A stretch of DNA of 64,000 bases from Plectonema cf. radiosum LEGE 06105 (GTDB taxonomy: Bacteria > Cyanobacteriota > Cyanobacteriia > Cyanobacteriales > Nostocaceae): assembly GCF_015207665.1 (NCBI RefSeq), contig NZ_JADEWL010000006.1:52364-116363 (forward strand), written 5' to 3'. The position numbers and the translations under genes were made by a program. Each line of letters starts with the position of its first letter. Positions within the stretch are counted from its first letter, which is position 1. This document shows positions 18,418-27,632 of this stretch, one piece after another. A model generated the notes under the pieces. That model was given only the letters and a program-made list of their open reading frames with translations. It had not been told where the DNA came from and ran no database searches.

Positions 18418-18987
18418 ATGCCAAACTTTGACTTTTCTGACTATTTCCGAGCCTTTCCTTTTGGGCTAATCATATTTGACTTTTTATTTTTATTGGTAGC
18501 GATTCCGATAGAAGCATATATTTTGAATAAGAGATTAAAGTTCGATAAAAGAACCAGTGCTTTTTACGCAATCTCCATAAATGTGTTTTCCAATGCGATT
18601 GGTTGGATAGTTTTCTTTTTGATAGAGCCAAGTACTTTTTTCCGTAATTATAAATTAGGGTTACTAAATTTTTTACTTTACAATCGCCTAGAAGATAATA
18701 TTTATGGCAATATAATTCTTGCTGCTTTTATCACTTTTTTTGGGACTTTGATGGTCAAGTTCGGATTGTTAAGATTGTTGATTATCGCATTAAGCGAACC
18801 TGATGACAAAAAGGCAGAACCAGAGCCAGAAGACTCGATTCTTTTATGGCGAAAAACGCGCCGGGGCAGAAAAGCACTTCAAAGTACAAGTTTGTTGACT
18901 ACTACATTAATAGCTAATTCACTCAGCTATAGTGCGATTACCTTAGTTATATTATTTCGGATCTTCGCTCGTACAAATTTATCGTAA
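18418..18987 (+). CDS. fraC: Filament integrity protein FraC
   Basis: FraC is an integral membrane protein of heterocystous cyanobacteria, needed for septal maturation and cell-cell molecular exchange. From the preferred ATG at 18418 (MPNFDFSDYFRAFPFG) it has 189 residues; an upstream ATG at 18355 adds 21 polar residues. Three or four hydrophobic helices are visible (about 15-38, 55-75, 100-125, 165-185), with a charged loop PDDKKAEPEPED. Identification rests on this build plus order: the next two genes match FraD and FraE in the known fraC-fraD-fraE order. The gap to fraD is 55 bases. Confidence 0.85.
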   Translation: MPNFDFSDYFRAFPFGLIIFDFLFLLVAIPIEAYILNKRLKFDKRTSAFYAISINVFSNAIGWIVFFLIEPSTFFRNYKLGLLNFLLYNRLEDNIYGNIILAAFITFFGTLMVKFGLLRLLIIALSEPDDKKAEPEPEDSILLWRKTRRGRKALQSTSLLTTTLIANSLSYSAITLVILFRIFARTNLS

Positions 18988-19042
18988 TCACTGATAATTA
19001 GGCTAAATATTATTGATGTTTGGGAATAAATAGGAGAAAAAA

Positions 19043-20116
19043 ATGGGTTTAGTAGATGATACCCTAGAGTTGATTGGATTAGCGGCTATACTTGATTTTT
19101 TTAAGGATATTTTTAACCGGATTAAAAATTTCTTTATACCACCAAGAGCTTTTTCTTGGCAGACATTAATTTATTTGAGTGTATTTTCTTGGTTGATGTC
19201 ATCTTTAGCTGATAGTCCGATTCAAGATATTATCGCATTTTTTGGTTGGGTATTTCTAATTGCTGGTACTTCTTGGTATACCACGGATAAACCTTTGTAT
19301 ATACCCGGTACTATTATGCCTGTGGGAGCAGTAATCACAGGAGGTATAGTCAGTATTTTCGCTTTTCGGCAAGACGATGCAGTTGTAGCTCGAACAATTA
19401 TTTTTTGGCCGACAATATCCGCATTAATTACTGCTATTCCGGAGTTTTTTGAAGGAAGCGGTACCGATGTTAAAACTCAGCTACCAAAATTAGAAGACCG
19501 TGAAAGTTTGATAGTTTTAATTGGTTGCTCTATTTTATTAAGTTGCTGGTTAAATGTTTATGTAGTTACAGATAGATGGATCAGCGAATATCCCAGCGCT
19601 AAATATCCAGTTTCTGAGAAGGTTGATGACAAGGAAATTACTCAACGCAGTGATTTATTGACGTTTTTGGAACCTGGAGATAAAACTCCCAAAAACGGGG
19701 TTTTAATTTTAGACAAACTTCAGCAAGCGGTAGAAACAGCATTAAGAGGAAAATCTTGGTCTAACGTCGAACTATGGTTAAAGAATGCAAATCAAGAGGT
19801 TAACAAGCTCGGAGAAGCAGTAATTGCAATTCATTTAGCTGAATTTGAAGAAAAAGATTTATGGAGTACTCAAGCAACTGTAGACAATCTTGATCCAAAA
19901 AATCCCAGTTCTTACATCTTAAATTTATTTAGTGTATGGGATGGTCCGAGTGCTGTACCCGATGGATATTATCTCCAGAAGTCATGTCAAATTGAACCCA
20001 TTACAGAACCTGTTGACACCCTCAGTCCTCAAAATGAGAAAATCACTGTTGCAGAAATCGAGTGTTTACCGCAAATTCGCTCTGGTTTCGGAAATCCTCC
20101 CCAACAACAGCGATAA
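19043..20116 (+). CDS. fraD: Filament integrity protein FraD (septal junction protein)
   Basis: A 357-residue protein with about five hydrophobic helices in the first 180 residues (including TLIYLSVFSWLMSSLAD, IIAFFGWVFLIAGTSWY and LIVLIGCSILLSCWLNVYV), followed by a soluble C-terminal half. That half starts with a helical, coiled-coil-prone segment (LDKLQQAVETALRGKSWSN) and probably sits in the periplasm of the septum. FraD is required for septal junctions and filament cohesion. AGGAG lies 8 nt before the ATG. It is the second gene of fraC-fraD-fraE, and the spacing fits one transcript. Confidence 0.87.
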   Translation: MGLVDDTLELIGLAAILDFFKDIFNRIKNFFIPPRAFSWQTLIYLSVFSWLMSSLADSPIQDIIAFFGWVFLIAGTSWYTTDKPLYIPGTIMPVGAVITGGIVSIFAFRQDDAVVARTIIFWPTISALITAIPEFFEGSGTDVKTQLPKLEDRESLIVLIGCSILLSCWLNVYVVTDRWISEYPSAKYPVSEKVDDKEITQRSDLLTFLEPGDKTPKNGVLILDKLQQAVETALRGKSWSNVELWLKNANQEVNKLGEAVIAIHLAEFEEKDLWSTQATVDNLDPKNPSSYILNLFSVWDGPSAVPDGYYLQKSCQIEPITEPVDTLSPQNEKITVAEIECLPQIRSGFGNPPQQQR

Positions 20117-20179
20117 ATTGACAATTAGCAATTGATAACTGATAACTGATATGTGAAAATGACTAATTCTTGAATTACT

Positions 20180-20959
20180 ATGAATGTGAATCGAATATTT
20201 GCGATCGCGAATAATGCTTTCTTGGAAGTGGTGCGCGATCGTATTTTGTATATCATCGGTTTTTACGCAATTATTTTGACAATTGCAGTTTTTTTTCTAC
20301 CGCAAATAGCAGCAGCTACTGAAGATAAAATGTTTTTAGACTTGGGTTTAGCAGTAATGAACGTCCTGAGTCTAATTATTGCGGTATTTGTAGGTACAGG
20401 ATTAATTAACAAAGAAATCGAAAAACGCACGATTTTAATGTTAATTGCTAAACCCGTCAGTGGAAATGAATTTATTATGGGGAAATATTTCGGCTTATCG
20501 GCTGTTTTAGGATTAATTGTCGCCGCAATGAGTGCTATTTATTTAATATTTCTACAAGTAAATAATATCAGTTATTCTGCCACAAGTATTATAGTTAATG
20601 CTATTTTCCTGATATTACAATTATCTTTAATCGGGGCGATCGCAATTACTTTTGGTGTATTTACAGCTTCAATATTAGCAACAGCTTTAACGTTTGCAGT
20701 TTATTTAATGGGAAATATCACCCAAGATTTACTTAATCTAGCTCGAATCAGTGAAAATCCCGGTTTAGAGAAAATAACTCAAGGTTTATATTTACTTTTA
20801 CCCGATTTATCCCGTTTAGATTTAAAAAATGAAGCTGTTTATGGTTTATCAGCATTACCCGATTCCACAACGCTATTTATAAATGCTGGATACGGTTTGA
20901 TTTATACCGCAATGATTCTAGCTTTAGCTTCTGTGATTTTTTCGCAAAAGGAATTTTAG
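20180..20959 (+). CDS. fraE: ABC-2 type permease FraE
   Basis: A 259-residue permease with six hydrophobic helices and the ABC-2 pattern. The N-terminal amphipathic piece AIANNAFLEVVRDRILYIIG is followed by a first helix, GLINKEIEKRTILMLIAKPV in the first cytoplasmic loop, and GNEFIMGKYFGLS. In Anabaena-type bacteria the third fraCDE gene encodes this protein, needed for filament integrity and heterocyst function. No ATPase subunit is encoded next to it, as in other fra operons, so the ATPase must come from elsewhere. It starts 63 bases after fraD. Confidence 0.85.
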   Translation: MNVNRIFAIANNAFLEVVRDRILYIIGFYAIILTIAVFFLPQIAAATEDKMFLDLGLAVMNVLSLIIAVFVGTGLINKEIEKRTILMLIAKPVSGNEFIMGKYFGLSAVLGLIVAAMSAIYLIFLQVNNISYSATSIIVNAIFLILQLSLIGAIAITFGVFTASILATALTFAVYLMGNITQDLLNLARISENPGLEKITQGLYLLLPDLSRLDLKNEAVYGLSALPDSTTLFINAGYGLIYTAMILALASVIFSQKEF

Positions 20960-21079
20960 AAGAACTATCGGAGTTAGTACCACCGGAGTTAGGAGTTACG
21001 CGAAAAAATAAAATTTTTCTATTTCCTCAAAAATGTCAAGTAGAGCAATTATTTGAGATATTGATCAAGCCGATTTTTT

Positions 21080-21136
21080 GAAAAAGCCGGTTCTTCAGTT
21101 ATCAGTTAATTGATAACTGATAACTGTTAACTGATT
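21080..21136. repeat. Short tandem heptamer-type repeats (CAGTTAT/TAACTGA)
   Basis: Repeated CAGTTAT, TAACTGA and AACTGTT units between fraE and the pentapeptide gene. The same units recur near 16935-17010, 20117-20150 and 26530-26595. They flank genes and do not encode protein. Confidence 0.6.
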
Positions 21137-21142
21137 TGTTGA

Positions 21143-21799
21143 TCAACTAAAACAAAAAATTTGAATTTCTTTGATTCTACCATCAGGCATAATTGCTTGG
21201 TCTAAGTTAGCGTTTCTTAAGTTTGTGCGTTGCAAATTTGCTTCTCTTAAGTTAGCTTGAGTTAAATTAGCCCAAGCGAGGTCAGCATTAGTTAGGTCAG
21301 CTTGATTCAAATTCGCTTCTAATAAATTGGCACCACATAATCTGGCTTGTTGAAGATTAGCTTTGAACAAATTCGCTTCAATCAAAGATGCTTCAATTAG
21401 TTGAACTTGACTTAAGTTAGCTTTTTGTAAATCTGTATCGCACAAAGAAGCTTCTCGTAAATTGCTACCATATAAATTTGCACCTGAAAATATTGCACCA
21501 CATAAAGAAGCTTGCCTGAAATCTACATTAGTTAAATTAGCTTCACGAAAAGATGCTTCATGCATATAAGTTTCTCGCAAACAAGCTTGAGTTAAATTTG
21601 CATTATCTAATTTAGCTTTCTTGAGAATTGCTCCGCTGAAATTAGCATTACGTAAATCTGCTCCTGTCAAATTGACTCCGGTTAAATCAACTTCTCTTAA
21701 ATCGATTCCACTTAAATCGTATCCGCTAAAGTCTCTTTGTCCAAAACTATCGGTAATTTGACTTAATACGAATTCCTGTTTGTCAGCACGATTATCCAT
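21143..21799 (-). CDS. Pentapeptide repeat protein
   Basis: A 218-residue protein. From about residue 22 to 205 it is an almost unbroken run of A(D/N)LXX pentapeptides (for example DLTGVNLTGADLRNANFSGA), roughly 36 units, which should fold as a right-handed quadrilateral beta-helix. A short N-terminal lead (QEFVLSQITDSFGQ) caps it. No second domain or membrane segment is present. Such proteins are abundant in cyanobacteria and few have a known role; some protect DNA gyrase, but nothing here points to that. Confidence 0.92.
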   Translation of the reverse strand: MDNRADKQEFVLSQITDSFGQRDFSGYDLSGIDLREVDLTGVNLTGADLRNANFSGAILKKAKLDNANLTQACLRETYMHEASFREANLTNVDFRQASLCGAIFSGANLYGSNLREASLCDTDLQKANLSQVQLIEASLIEANLFKANLQQARLCGANLLEANLNQADLTNADLAWANLTQANLREANLQRTNLRNANLDQAIMPDGRIKEIQIFCFS

Positions 21800-22306
21800 A
21801 ATATTTTCCTTTGAGTGTAAAATTTGTTAAATCGCCATCCTGACAATTACTGTATTTCGAGGTTACACCCTAAAACGAAAAGATTAGAATAATCAATTTT
21901 AAATTTTTTGCAAAAAAATGATCAAAGAATCCGCAAACAATTGAAAATAGCTGTTTTATAGTCAAATCATTTGTCAAAGCATCCTGATAAAATCACCAAA
22001 ACCTGATAGCTTTCATATATATAAATATAAAAAGTCACCATATTATGACTGCTGATTTTCATTTACGTTCGCGATGCAATTCCTTCTGAATATCGCGCTG
22101 TATCTCTTTACCGTTTACATTAAAAACTCTGCGTACCTCCGCGTAAACCTCAGTGTGACTCTGCGTAAAAAAAAACAAAAACTTCAAATTCAAAATATAA
22201 TTTAAACTTAATATTTTATTAACCAAAATGCAAAAAATAACTTGTATGATAATTTATTTAAATCTTTTAATTCAACAGGGCTAAAGCCCCACAAAAAAAT
22301 CACAAA
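21800..22306. other. Intergenic region with a low-copy repeat fragment
   Basis: About 500 bases. A stretch near 22055-22165 (CTCTGCGTACCTCCGCGTAA and flanks) has the look of a dispersed cyanobacterial intergenic repeat. The rest is AT-rich with no convincing gene. Confidence 0.4.
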
Positions 22307-23209
22307 TTAACTATCTTCACCCCAAGTCCTTAACTGAAAATAAACCAACACCATTGCGATCGCAAGTAGTACAGTTGCTGCTGCTGCTGCATAACCGAAA
22401 TCAAACTGACCGAAAGCTTCTTGATAAATATAATAAACCAGTAAATTTGTAGAATTGAGAGGACCACCACCAGTAATGACATAAACCTGCTCAAAACTGC
22501 GTAAAGTGAAAATAACAGTGGTTATCGTTGTAAATATCAAAGTCGGCCGCAATCCCGGTAAAGTAACGTACCAAAATTGTTCCCAACCGCTAGCACCATC
22601 AAGTTCTGCGGCTTCATAACGACTAACTGGAATAGCTTGCAAACCAGCTAGAAAAACCACCATATTGAAACCAAGCTGCTTCCAAATACTTAATAAAATT
22701 ATTACAGGCATTGCCCATACAGTACTGCTCAACCAAGGAATAGGTTGAATACCAATACCCGAAAGCAAGGCATTCACAGGACCTTCATTTTGAAATAGCC
22801 AGCGAAATCCCAAACCAGCAGCGACTAAAGAAACAATTGAAGGTAAAAAATAAGCAGTTCGTAAAAATCCCCGCAAAATGATATTTCGGTTTAATAGCAC
22901 AGCTAATCCTAAAGGGATAACAATACTAGGTATCACCGTAGCGACTGTGAAATACAAAGTATTCCACATTACTTGATAAAAATCAGGATTAAGTATTAAA
23001 CGTAGATAATTTTTTAACCCAACCCAAGTCATACCTTCTTTAGTAAAACTGCCATTGGTAAAGCTGAGGTAAAATAAATAGCCAATTGGTCCAATGACAA
23101 AAACAAACAGTAGTGCAAGTGCGGGAGCGAGAAAAAACCAAGCTGCAAAGGTTTCGTTGTCTAGTAGATTTTTGAAAGAAGTTTGGGAAGTTTTAGTATT
23201 TTTCTGCAT
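22307..23209 (-). CDS. Sugar ABC transporter permease (MalF/UgpA type)
   Basis: A 300-residue membrane protein with six hydrophobic helices and the binding-protein-dependent permease (EAA) loop: EAAELDGASGWEQFWYVTLP near residues 200-220, the contact site for the ATPase. The N terminus LAPALALLFVFVIGPIGYLF and the GLKNYLRLI segment are typical of carbohydrate importers. No second permease, binding protein or ATPase gene is adjacent, so its partners are encoded elsewhere. Sugar specificity is not predictable. Confidence 0.9.
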   Translation of the reverse strand: MQKNTKTSQTSFKNLLDNETFAAWFFLAPALALLFVFVIGPIGYLFYLSFTNGSFTKEGMTWVGLKNYLRLILNPDFYQVMWNTLYFTVATVIPSIVIPLGLAVLLNRNIILRGFLRTAYFLPSIVSLVAAGLGFRWLFQNEGPVNALLSGIGIQPIPWLSSTVWAMPVIILLSIWKQLGFNMVVFLAGLQAIPVSRYEAAELDGASGWEQFWYVTLPGLRPTLIFTTITTVIFTLRSFEQVYVITGGGPLNSTNLLVYYIYQEAFGQFDFGYAAAAATVLLAIAMVLVYFQLRTWGEDS

Positions 23210-23449
23210 AGAATGCGATGATAGAAGCCGGTAAAGGTATTTTACCTAAGTAGGTGTCGCTAGTCGATTTTGTATTTACGGTAGCAAAGTTTCCAGCCGA
23301 AATTGCAGTTGCGTTGGTGCATTAGTAGTAATAATGTGCATCCCGAAACGTCTCCACAACAAAGCTTCAAGCAATGTAGCTTTTCTCCCCTGCGAGAATG
23401 TTAGTATTTGAATTAAATGACCGAACAGTATTGATCAATTACTATTACT

Positions 23450-23674
23450 ATGGCTAACCCGCAAACTGAATCCAAACGCAAAGTACTTCTATATCCTGGT
23501 GAGGATGGATACTTTATCGTGGAAGTACCCAGCTTGTCAGGATGCATTAGTCAGGGAAAAACTCGTGAAGAAGCTTTAGCCAATATTGAAGAAGCGATCG
23601 CTCTTTATATTGAAGTATTGCAAGACCGAGGTGAACCCATTCCAAATGATACGATTGAGGTCGTTCTGGTATGA
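23450..23674 (+). CDS. hicB: HicB family antitoxin
   Basis: A 74-residue HicB protein with the degraded RNase H-like fold: LLYPGEDGYFIVEVPSLSGC, SQGKTREEALANIEEAIALY and a C-terminal EVVLV. It neutralises HicA and usually represses the operon. There is no separate C-terminal DNA-binding domain in this short version. Its stop overlaps the hicA start (ATGA, 4 bases), so the pair is translationally coupled. The antitoxin comes first. Confidence 0.9.
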   Translation: MANPQTESKRKVLLYPGEDGYFIVEVPSLSGCISQGKTREEALANIEEAIALYIEVLQDRGEPIPNDTIEVVLV

Positions 23675-23892
23675 GTAAGTTACCTGTTATTTCAGGTGCA
23701 GACTGTGTTAAAGCACTTGAGCAGATAGGCTTTGCTGTAGACCGTCAGCGCGGAAGTCATATAATTTTAGTACGTGAAGAACCTAGAACCACAGTCTCAG
23801 TACCAGATCATAAAGAACTCGATCGAGGCACTTTGCGTGCAATTATTCGGCAAATTGACTTGAGTGTTGACGAATTCATTGAACTGTTATAA
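23671..23892 (+). CDS. hicA: HicA family toxin (mRNA interferase)
   Basis: A 73-residue HicA: a dsRBD-like fold with LEQIGFAVDRQRGSHIILVR, where the His in GSH is the catalytic residue for mRNA cleavage, then the VPDHKELDRGTLRAIIRQ segment. Full length for the family. It follows hicB with a 4-base overlap. One of several toxin-antitoxin modules in the window, and the only one in the first half. Confidence 0.92.
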   Translation: MSKLPVISGADCVKALEQIGFAVDRQRGSHIILVREEPRTTVSVPDHKELDRGTLRAIIRQIDLSVDEFIELL

Positions 23893-23972
23893 GTAATTAG
23901 AAGTAATTAGACAAAATTAATAGAAAACGGAGAAATATAGCAGTTTTCGCTTGGGTGGAATACAAATTTTAT

Positions 23973-24029
23973 CTCACCCCGTCCTCCGGGCACCCCTCTC
24001 CTCCCGACAGGAGAGGGGAAGGGGGTGAG
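23973..24029. repeat. Long two-arm inverted repeat (dispersed type)
   Basis: CTCACCCC (23973-23980) pairs with GGGGTGAG (24022-24029). Inside it, CCCCTCTCCT (23993-24002) pairs perfectly with AGGAGAGGGG (24009-24018). It lies between hicA and purN. Palindromic GC-rich units of this kind are scattered in many genomes of this group. It could end hicBA transcription, although no T-run follows. Confidence 0.65.
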
Positions 24030-24129
24030 GTTTTAGTGTATTGGACTCAACTGAAATTTGCTATAGGGAATAGGCAAGAAAAGATTTAAGATTTTACCTA
24101 TTACTTATTTTTGAAAATTTTACAAAAAC

Positions 24130-24759
24130 ATGAATTCTCTCTCCCCAAGTTTGGTATCTCCTGATATCCCCACACAGTCACAGGTATCAAAACCTTTAAA
24201 ATTGGGAATAATGGCTTCAGGTAATGGAAGTAATTTTGAAGCAATTGCTCAAGCCATTGAAAACGGACAATTAAACGCTCAAATTCAAGTTTTAATTTAT
24301 AATAATCCCGATGCTTATGTAGCAGTACGAGCAGATAAATGGGATATTCCTGCCATACTCATCAATCATCGTGACTACAAGCACCGAGAACAGTTAGATC
24401 AGCAAATTGTTCAAACATTGCGTTTCCATCACGTGGAATGGGTGATTATGGCTGGCTGGATGCGCTTGGTAACTCAAACATTAATTGATGCATTTCCCGA
24501 CAAAATAATTAATATTCATCCCAGCTTGCTACCCAGCTTTAAAGGAGTCGGTGCAATAGAACAAGCAATAGAAGCTGGAGTTAAGATTACTGGTTGTACA
24601 GTGCATCTGGTCTCCTTAGAAATGGATAGCGGTAAAATTATCATGCAAGCAGCCGTACCAGTGCTACCCAATGATAACCCAGACACGCTTCATAAAAGAA
24701 TTCAAATTCAAGAACATCGAATTTTGCCCATAGCGATTAATTTAGCAGCGAAGGAGTGA
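24130..24759 (+). CDS. purN: Phosphoribosylglycinamide formyltransferase (GART)
   Basis: PurN transfers a formyl group from 10-formyltetrahydrofolate to GAR in purine synthesis. The 209-residue protein has about 25 extra N-terminal residues, then LGIMASGNGSNFEAIAQAI (phosphate loop), VIMAGWMRLV, and the catalytic INIHPSLLPSFKG, with the Asn and His, plus TVHLVSLEMDSGKII for the catalytic Asp. All key residues are present. Confidence 0.96.
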   Translation: MNSLSPSLVSPDIPTQSQVSKPLKLGIMASGNGSNFEAIAQAIENGQLNAQIQVLIYNNPDAYVAVRADKWDIPAILINHRDYKHREQLDQQIVQTLRFHHVEWVIMAGWMRLVTQTLIDAFPDKIINIHPSLLPSFKGVGAIEQAIEAGVKITGCTVHLVSLEMDSGKIIMQAAVPVLPNDNPDTLHKRIQIQEHRILPIAINLAAKE

Positions 24760-24924
24760 GAAGAGTTGACAGTTGACAGTTGGCAGTTGAGAGTGGTTAT
24801 TACACCTTTGACCTTTGATCTTTAACCTTCGACCTGTTCCCCAATATTTAATTACAAATTATCCTATTTTTGCGATAGGGGGGTACAATAAATGCCGATT
24901 GTCTTCCCATCATATGAAAATATC

Positions 24925-25482
24925 ATGATTTCGAGTAACGACTTTCGCTCTGGTGTTTCAATTGTAATAGATGGTTCGGTATGGCGAGTGGTAGAATTCC
25001 TCCACGTTAAGCCAGGTAAAGGTTCTGCTTTTGTGCGGACGAAACTTAAAAGTGTGACGACTGGTAATACTGTAGAAAAAACCTTCCGCGCTGGAGAAAC
25101 GGTACCTCAAGCTACTTTGGAAAAAAGTACTATGCAGCATACCTATAAAGAAGGAGATGATTTCGTCTTCATGGATATGGAAACTTATGAAGAAAGCCGT
25201 TTAACTTCCGCACAAATTGGCGATCGCGTTAAATATCTGTCAGAAGGTATGGAAGTTAATGTGGTTCGCTGGAATGAGCAAGTACTAGAGGTCGAATTAC
25301 CCAATTCTGTAGTGCTGGAAGTTATAGAAACCGATCCTGGTGTCAAAGGTGATACCGCAACAGGAGGCAGTAAACCAGCGAAGCTCTCAACTGGAGCATC
25401 TATAATGGTTCCTTTATTTATTTCTCAAGGAGAACGTATCCGTATCGATACCCGTGAAGATAAATATTTAGGTAGGGAATAA
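24925..25482 (+). CDS. efp: Translation elongation factor P
   Basis: EF-P rescues ribosomes stalled at polyproline. The true start is most likely ATG 24925 ([10 protein letters not shown]), which gives the family length of 185 residues; the frame extends 33 bases upstream without family similarity. The KOW-like first domain carries the loop [14 protein letters not shown] with Lys32 at the tip that reaches the P-site tRNA. The two OB domains follow and end in [17 protein letters not shown]. It is followed 135 bases later by accB, an order common in cyanobacteria. Confidence 0.97.
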   Translation: MISSNDFRSGVSIVIDGSVWRVVEFLHVKPGKGSAFVRTKLKSVTTGNTVEKTFRAGETVPQATLEKSTMQHTYKEGDDFVFMDMETYEESRLTSAQIGDRVKYLSEGMEVNVVRWNEQVLEVELPNSVVLEVIETDPGVKGDTATGGSKPAKLSTGASIMVPLFISQGERIRIDTREDKYLGRE

Positions 25483-25617
25483 CTACAACTTCAATTTATT
25501 TTTGGAAAAAACGGCGTTGTCATCTTACTGTGGGGGGATATCAATCCCTACCATTTTCAAAAAATCTCATATATCCATTGATTATCTATAAACTGATTCT
25601 ATGAGGACATTTTAGCT

Positions 25618-26118
25618 GTGTCATTAGACTTTAACGAAATCCGTCAACTTTTGGCGACTATTGCCCAAACGGATATTTCAGAAGTAAATCTTAAAAGCGA
25701 AAATTTTGAACTAACGGTACGTAGGGGTGCTATTCACCCCCATCCAATACCATCAGAAGTAGTTGCAGTACCATCAGTCCCAATTAACATTCCAGCCCCT
25801 GACTTGTCGCTGACGGTAGAAAAACCTGGCAATGGAGGAGGACATAATCCTCCTAGCTCTACAGCTAAAGATTCCAAACTAGTAGAAGTTTATTCGCCGA
25901 TGGTAGGAACCTTTTACCGCGCTCCCGCACCGGGAGAATCGGCATTTGTAGAAGTTGGCGATCGCATTCGTCGTGGTGATACAGTATGTATCATTGAAGC
26001 TATGAAATTGATGAATGAAATTGAAGCGGATTTATCGGGTCAAGTGATGGAAATTCTGGTAGAAAATGGTTCTCCTGTAGAATATGGTCAAGCTTTGATG
26101 CGAATTAACCCCGATTAA
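25618..26118 (+). CDS. accB: Biotin carboxyl carrier protein of acetyl-CoA carboxylase
   Basis: AccB carries biotin between the carboxylase and transferase steps in malonyl-CoA formation. The 166-residue protein begins at a GTG codon (25618). It has an N-terminal helix ([17 protein letters not shown]), a Pro-rich linker (about 40-85) and the biotinyl domain from about residue 90, with [14 protein letters not shown]; Lys130 is the biotinylation site. The efp-accB pairing supports the call. Confidence 0.97.
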   Translation: MSLDFNEIRQLLATIAQTDISEVNLKSENFELTVRRGAIHPHPIPSEVVAVPSVPINIPAPDLSLTVEKPGNGGGHNPPSSTAKDSKLVEVYSPMVGTFYRAPAPGESAFVEVGDRIRRGDTVCIIEAMKLMNEIEADLSGQVMEILVENGSPVEYGQALMRINPD

Positions 26119-26186
26119 GTATTAATCTATATAACGAATGTGTAATTGTAAAAAAAGTTAGTCACCTTAGCGGCGGGTTAATTCTG

Positions 26187-26531
26187 ATGAAACAAACGTT
26201 GCCTATACCCTCAGATGTGGTGCAACAAGTAGCTGAATACTTCAGTCTGTTGAGCGAACCAATGCGCCTACGATTATTGCATCTGCTTCGATATGAAGAA
26301 AAATGCGTGCAGGAATTGGTAGAAGCAACCCATACTTCTCAGGCTAATGTATCAAAACACCTCAAGGTAATGTGGCAAGCGGGAATTCTCAGCCGCCGCA
26401 GTGAAGGAACTTGTGCCTACTACCGAGTGGAAGACCAAATGATTTTTGAGTTGTGTAACCAGGTTTGCGAACGTCTTGCTAGCAGGTTAGAACAACAAGC
26501 TCGTAGTTTTCGGATTCTAAACGGTAGATGA
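26187..26531 (+). CDS. ArsR/SmtB family transcriptional regulator
   Basis: A 114-residue winged-helix protein: EYFSLLSEPMRLRLLHLL, then the recognition region TSQANVSKHLKVMWQAGIL and a beta-wing RRSEGTCAYYRVED. The usual metal motif ELCVCDL is reduced here to EKCVQEL, with one Cys, and further Cys residues lie in the C-terminal helix (LCNQVCERL). It may sense a metal, thiol or redox state rather than arsenite. It lies 68 bases after accB on the same strand, but its regulon cannot be told. Confidence 0.88.
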   Translation: MKQTLPIPSDVVQQVAEYFSLLSEPMRLRLLHLLRYEEKCVQELVEATHTSQANVSKHLKVMWQAGILSRRSEGTCAYYRVEDQMIFELCNQVCERLASRLEQQARSFRILNGR

Positions 26532-26596
26532 TTCAACAGTTATCAGTTATCAGTTATCAGTTAACCCTGATAACTGTTAACTGTTAACTGATTTAA
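26530..26596. repeat. Tandem CAGTTAT-type repeat array
   Basis: CAGTTATCAGTTATCAGTT and TAACTGTTAACTGTTAACTG runs between the convergent ArsR and GerMN genes. It can fold as an inverted repeat and could work as a bidirectional terminator. Confidence 0.6.
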
Positions 26597-27223
26597 TTAA
26601 AGCTCAAAGTTTTTCTGGTAATTGTCACGAGTCAGTGGCTGTTGCAAATCTAAGCCTTCACCACCAAGCACTTCAATTTGTTCACCGTCCAATTCCAGGT
26701 AGACTTTAGCGTTGGGATTTAAAGCTGTTGCTGTATACACAACTTGTCCTACACGACCTATCATGGAAGCGCTACCACCACCAAATTGAAAATCGGACGA
26801 CAAGTTAACTCGAACTTCGTCTCCTTGAGCTTTAATATCCAACAGTTTGGTACCTTCAGGTATTGTAGAAGAACCACTTCCTTCTGTTGGTCCGGCTAAT
26901 AAACGTTGAAAAGATGCTTCTAAAAACTCTGAAGGATTATTAACATCTGCTTGGACTTGAATGCTTTGAGGTACTAATTCAAAATTGTTACCATCTTGAC
27001 TTTCTTGAATCCAATAAACTGTAGCAGTTTTTTCGTTAGTAGCTTTTGGAGTTTCTACTGGATTTGTTGGTTGCTGAGTTACAATCGGGGGATTTGGATT
27101 TGAAGTGTCGCTGGGATTATTGATCGTAAAATAACCCACGACACCTGCAACTGCAACAGCCGCAGTTGTAATAGTTGCCGCGATACCGGAAGAAATACGA
27201 TTATTTTTTGGTTGCTCTGTCAT
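26597..27223 (-). CDS. GerMN domain-containing exported protein
   Basis: A 208-residue protein with one N-terminal hydrophobic segment (about 11-31: IAATITTAAVAVAGVVGYF), a Pro/Thr-rich spacer, and a GerMN domain (about 66-195) recognised from TATVYWIQ, LEASFQRLLAGPTEGSGSSTIPEG spread over two strands, and VGQVVYTATALNPNAKVYLELDG. GerMN domains occur in spore germination protein GerM and in many non-sporulating bacteria, usually as cell-envelope proteins. It is likely anchored with the domain outside. Function in cyanobacteria is unknown. Confidence 0.88.
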   Translation of the reverse strand: MTEQPKNNRISSGIAATITTAAVAVAGVVGYFTINNPSDTSNPNPPIVTQQPTNPVETPKATNEKTATVYWIQESQDGNNFELVPQSIQVQADVNNPSEFLEASFQRLLAGPTEGSGSSTIPEGTKLLDIKAQGDEVRVNLSSDFQFGGGSASMIGRVGQVVYTATALNPNAKVYLELDGEQIEVLGGEGLDLQQPLTRDNYQKNFEL

Positions 27224-27632
27224 CTGATACCTTCTATATTAGCTGCGATAGTACCCGTATCTGTGTGAGGGGCTTGGTAGACAACACTGAATGTTCTTTA
27301 TATAACGGTTTAATTTGCACGAAAGCCGCAAGTTCTGGTTTGGACGGTCTGATAATGTAATTTTAGAATTCTTATTAGAAGTCCGTCACGTTCTTTCCTG
27401 ATATAAATCCAGTGTTTGATTAAGGTTTTTTACTATTCCTTTAACAAATTATGATGCAACTTGTTCCTCATTTACAGTTACTAAGATTTCAATTAACTTA
27501 ATTTGTCTAACTTTGTTGCGGATTGAGTTCCATCTCTACTTTTATTAACAAAGGTTTTGACTCATTTTCCGAACGTAATGTTATTTATCGCAGCGGAAAT
27601 ATTGGCACGATGAGTAACGGTTAACAAGATAT

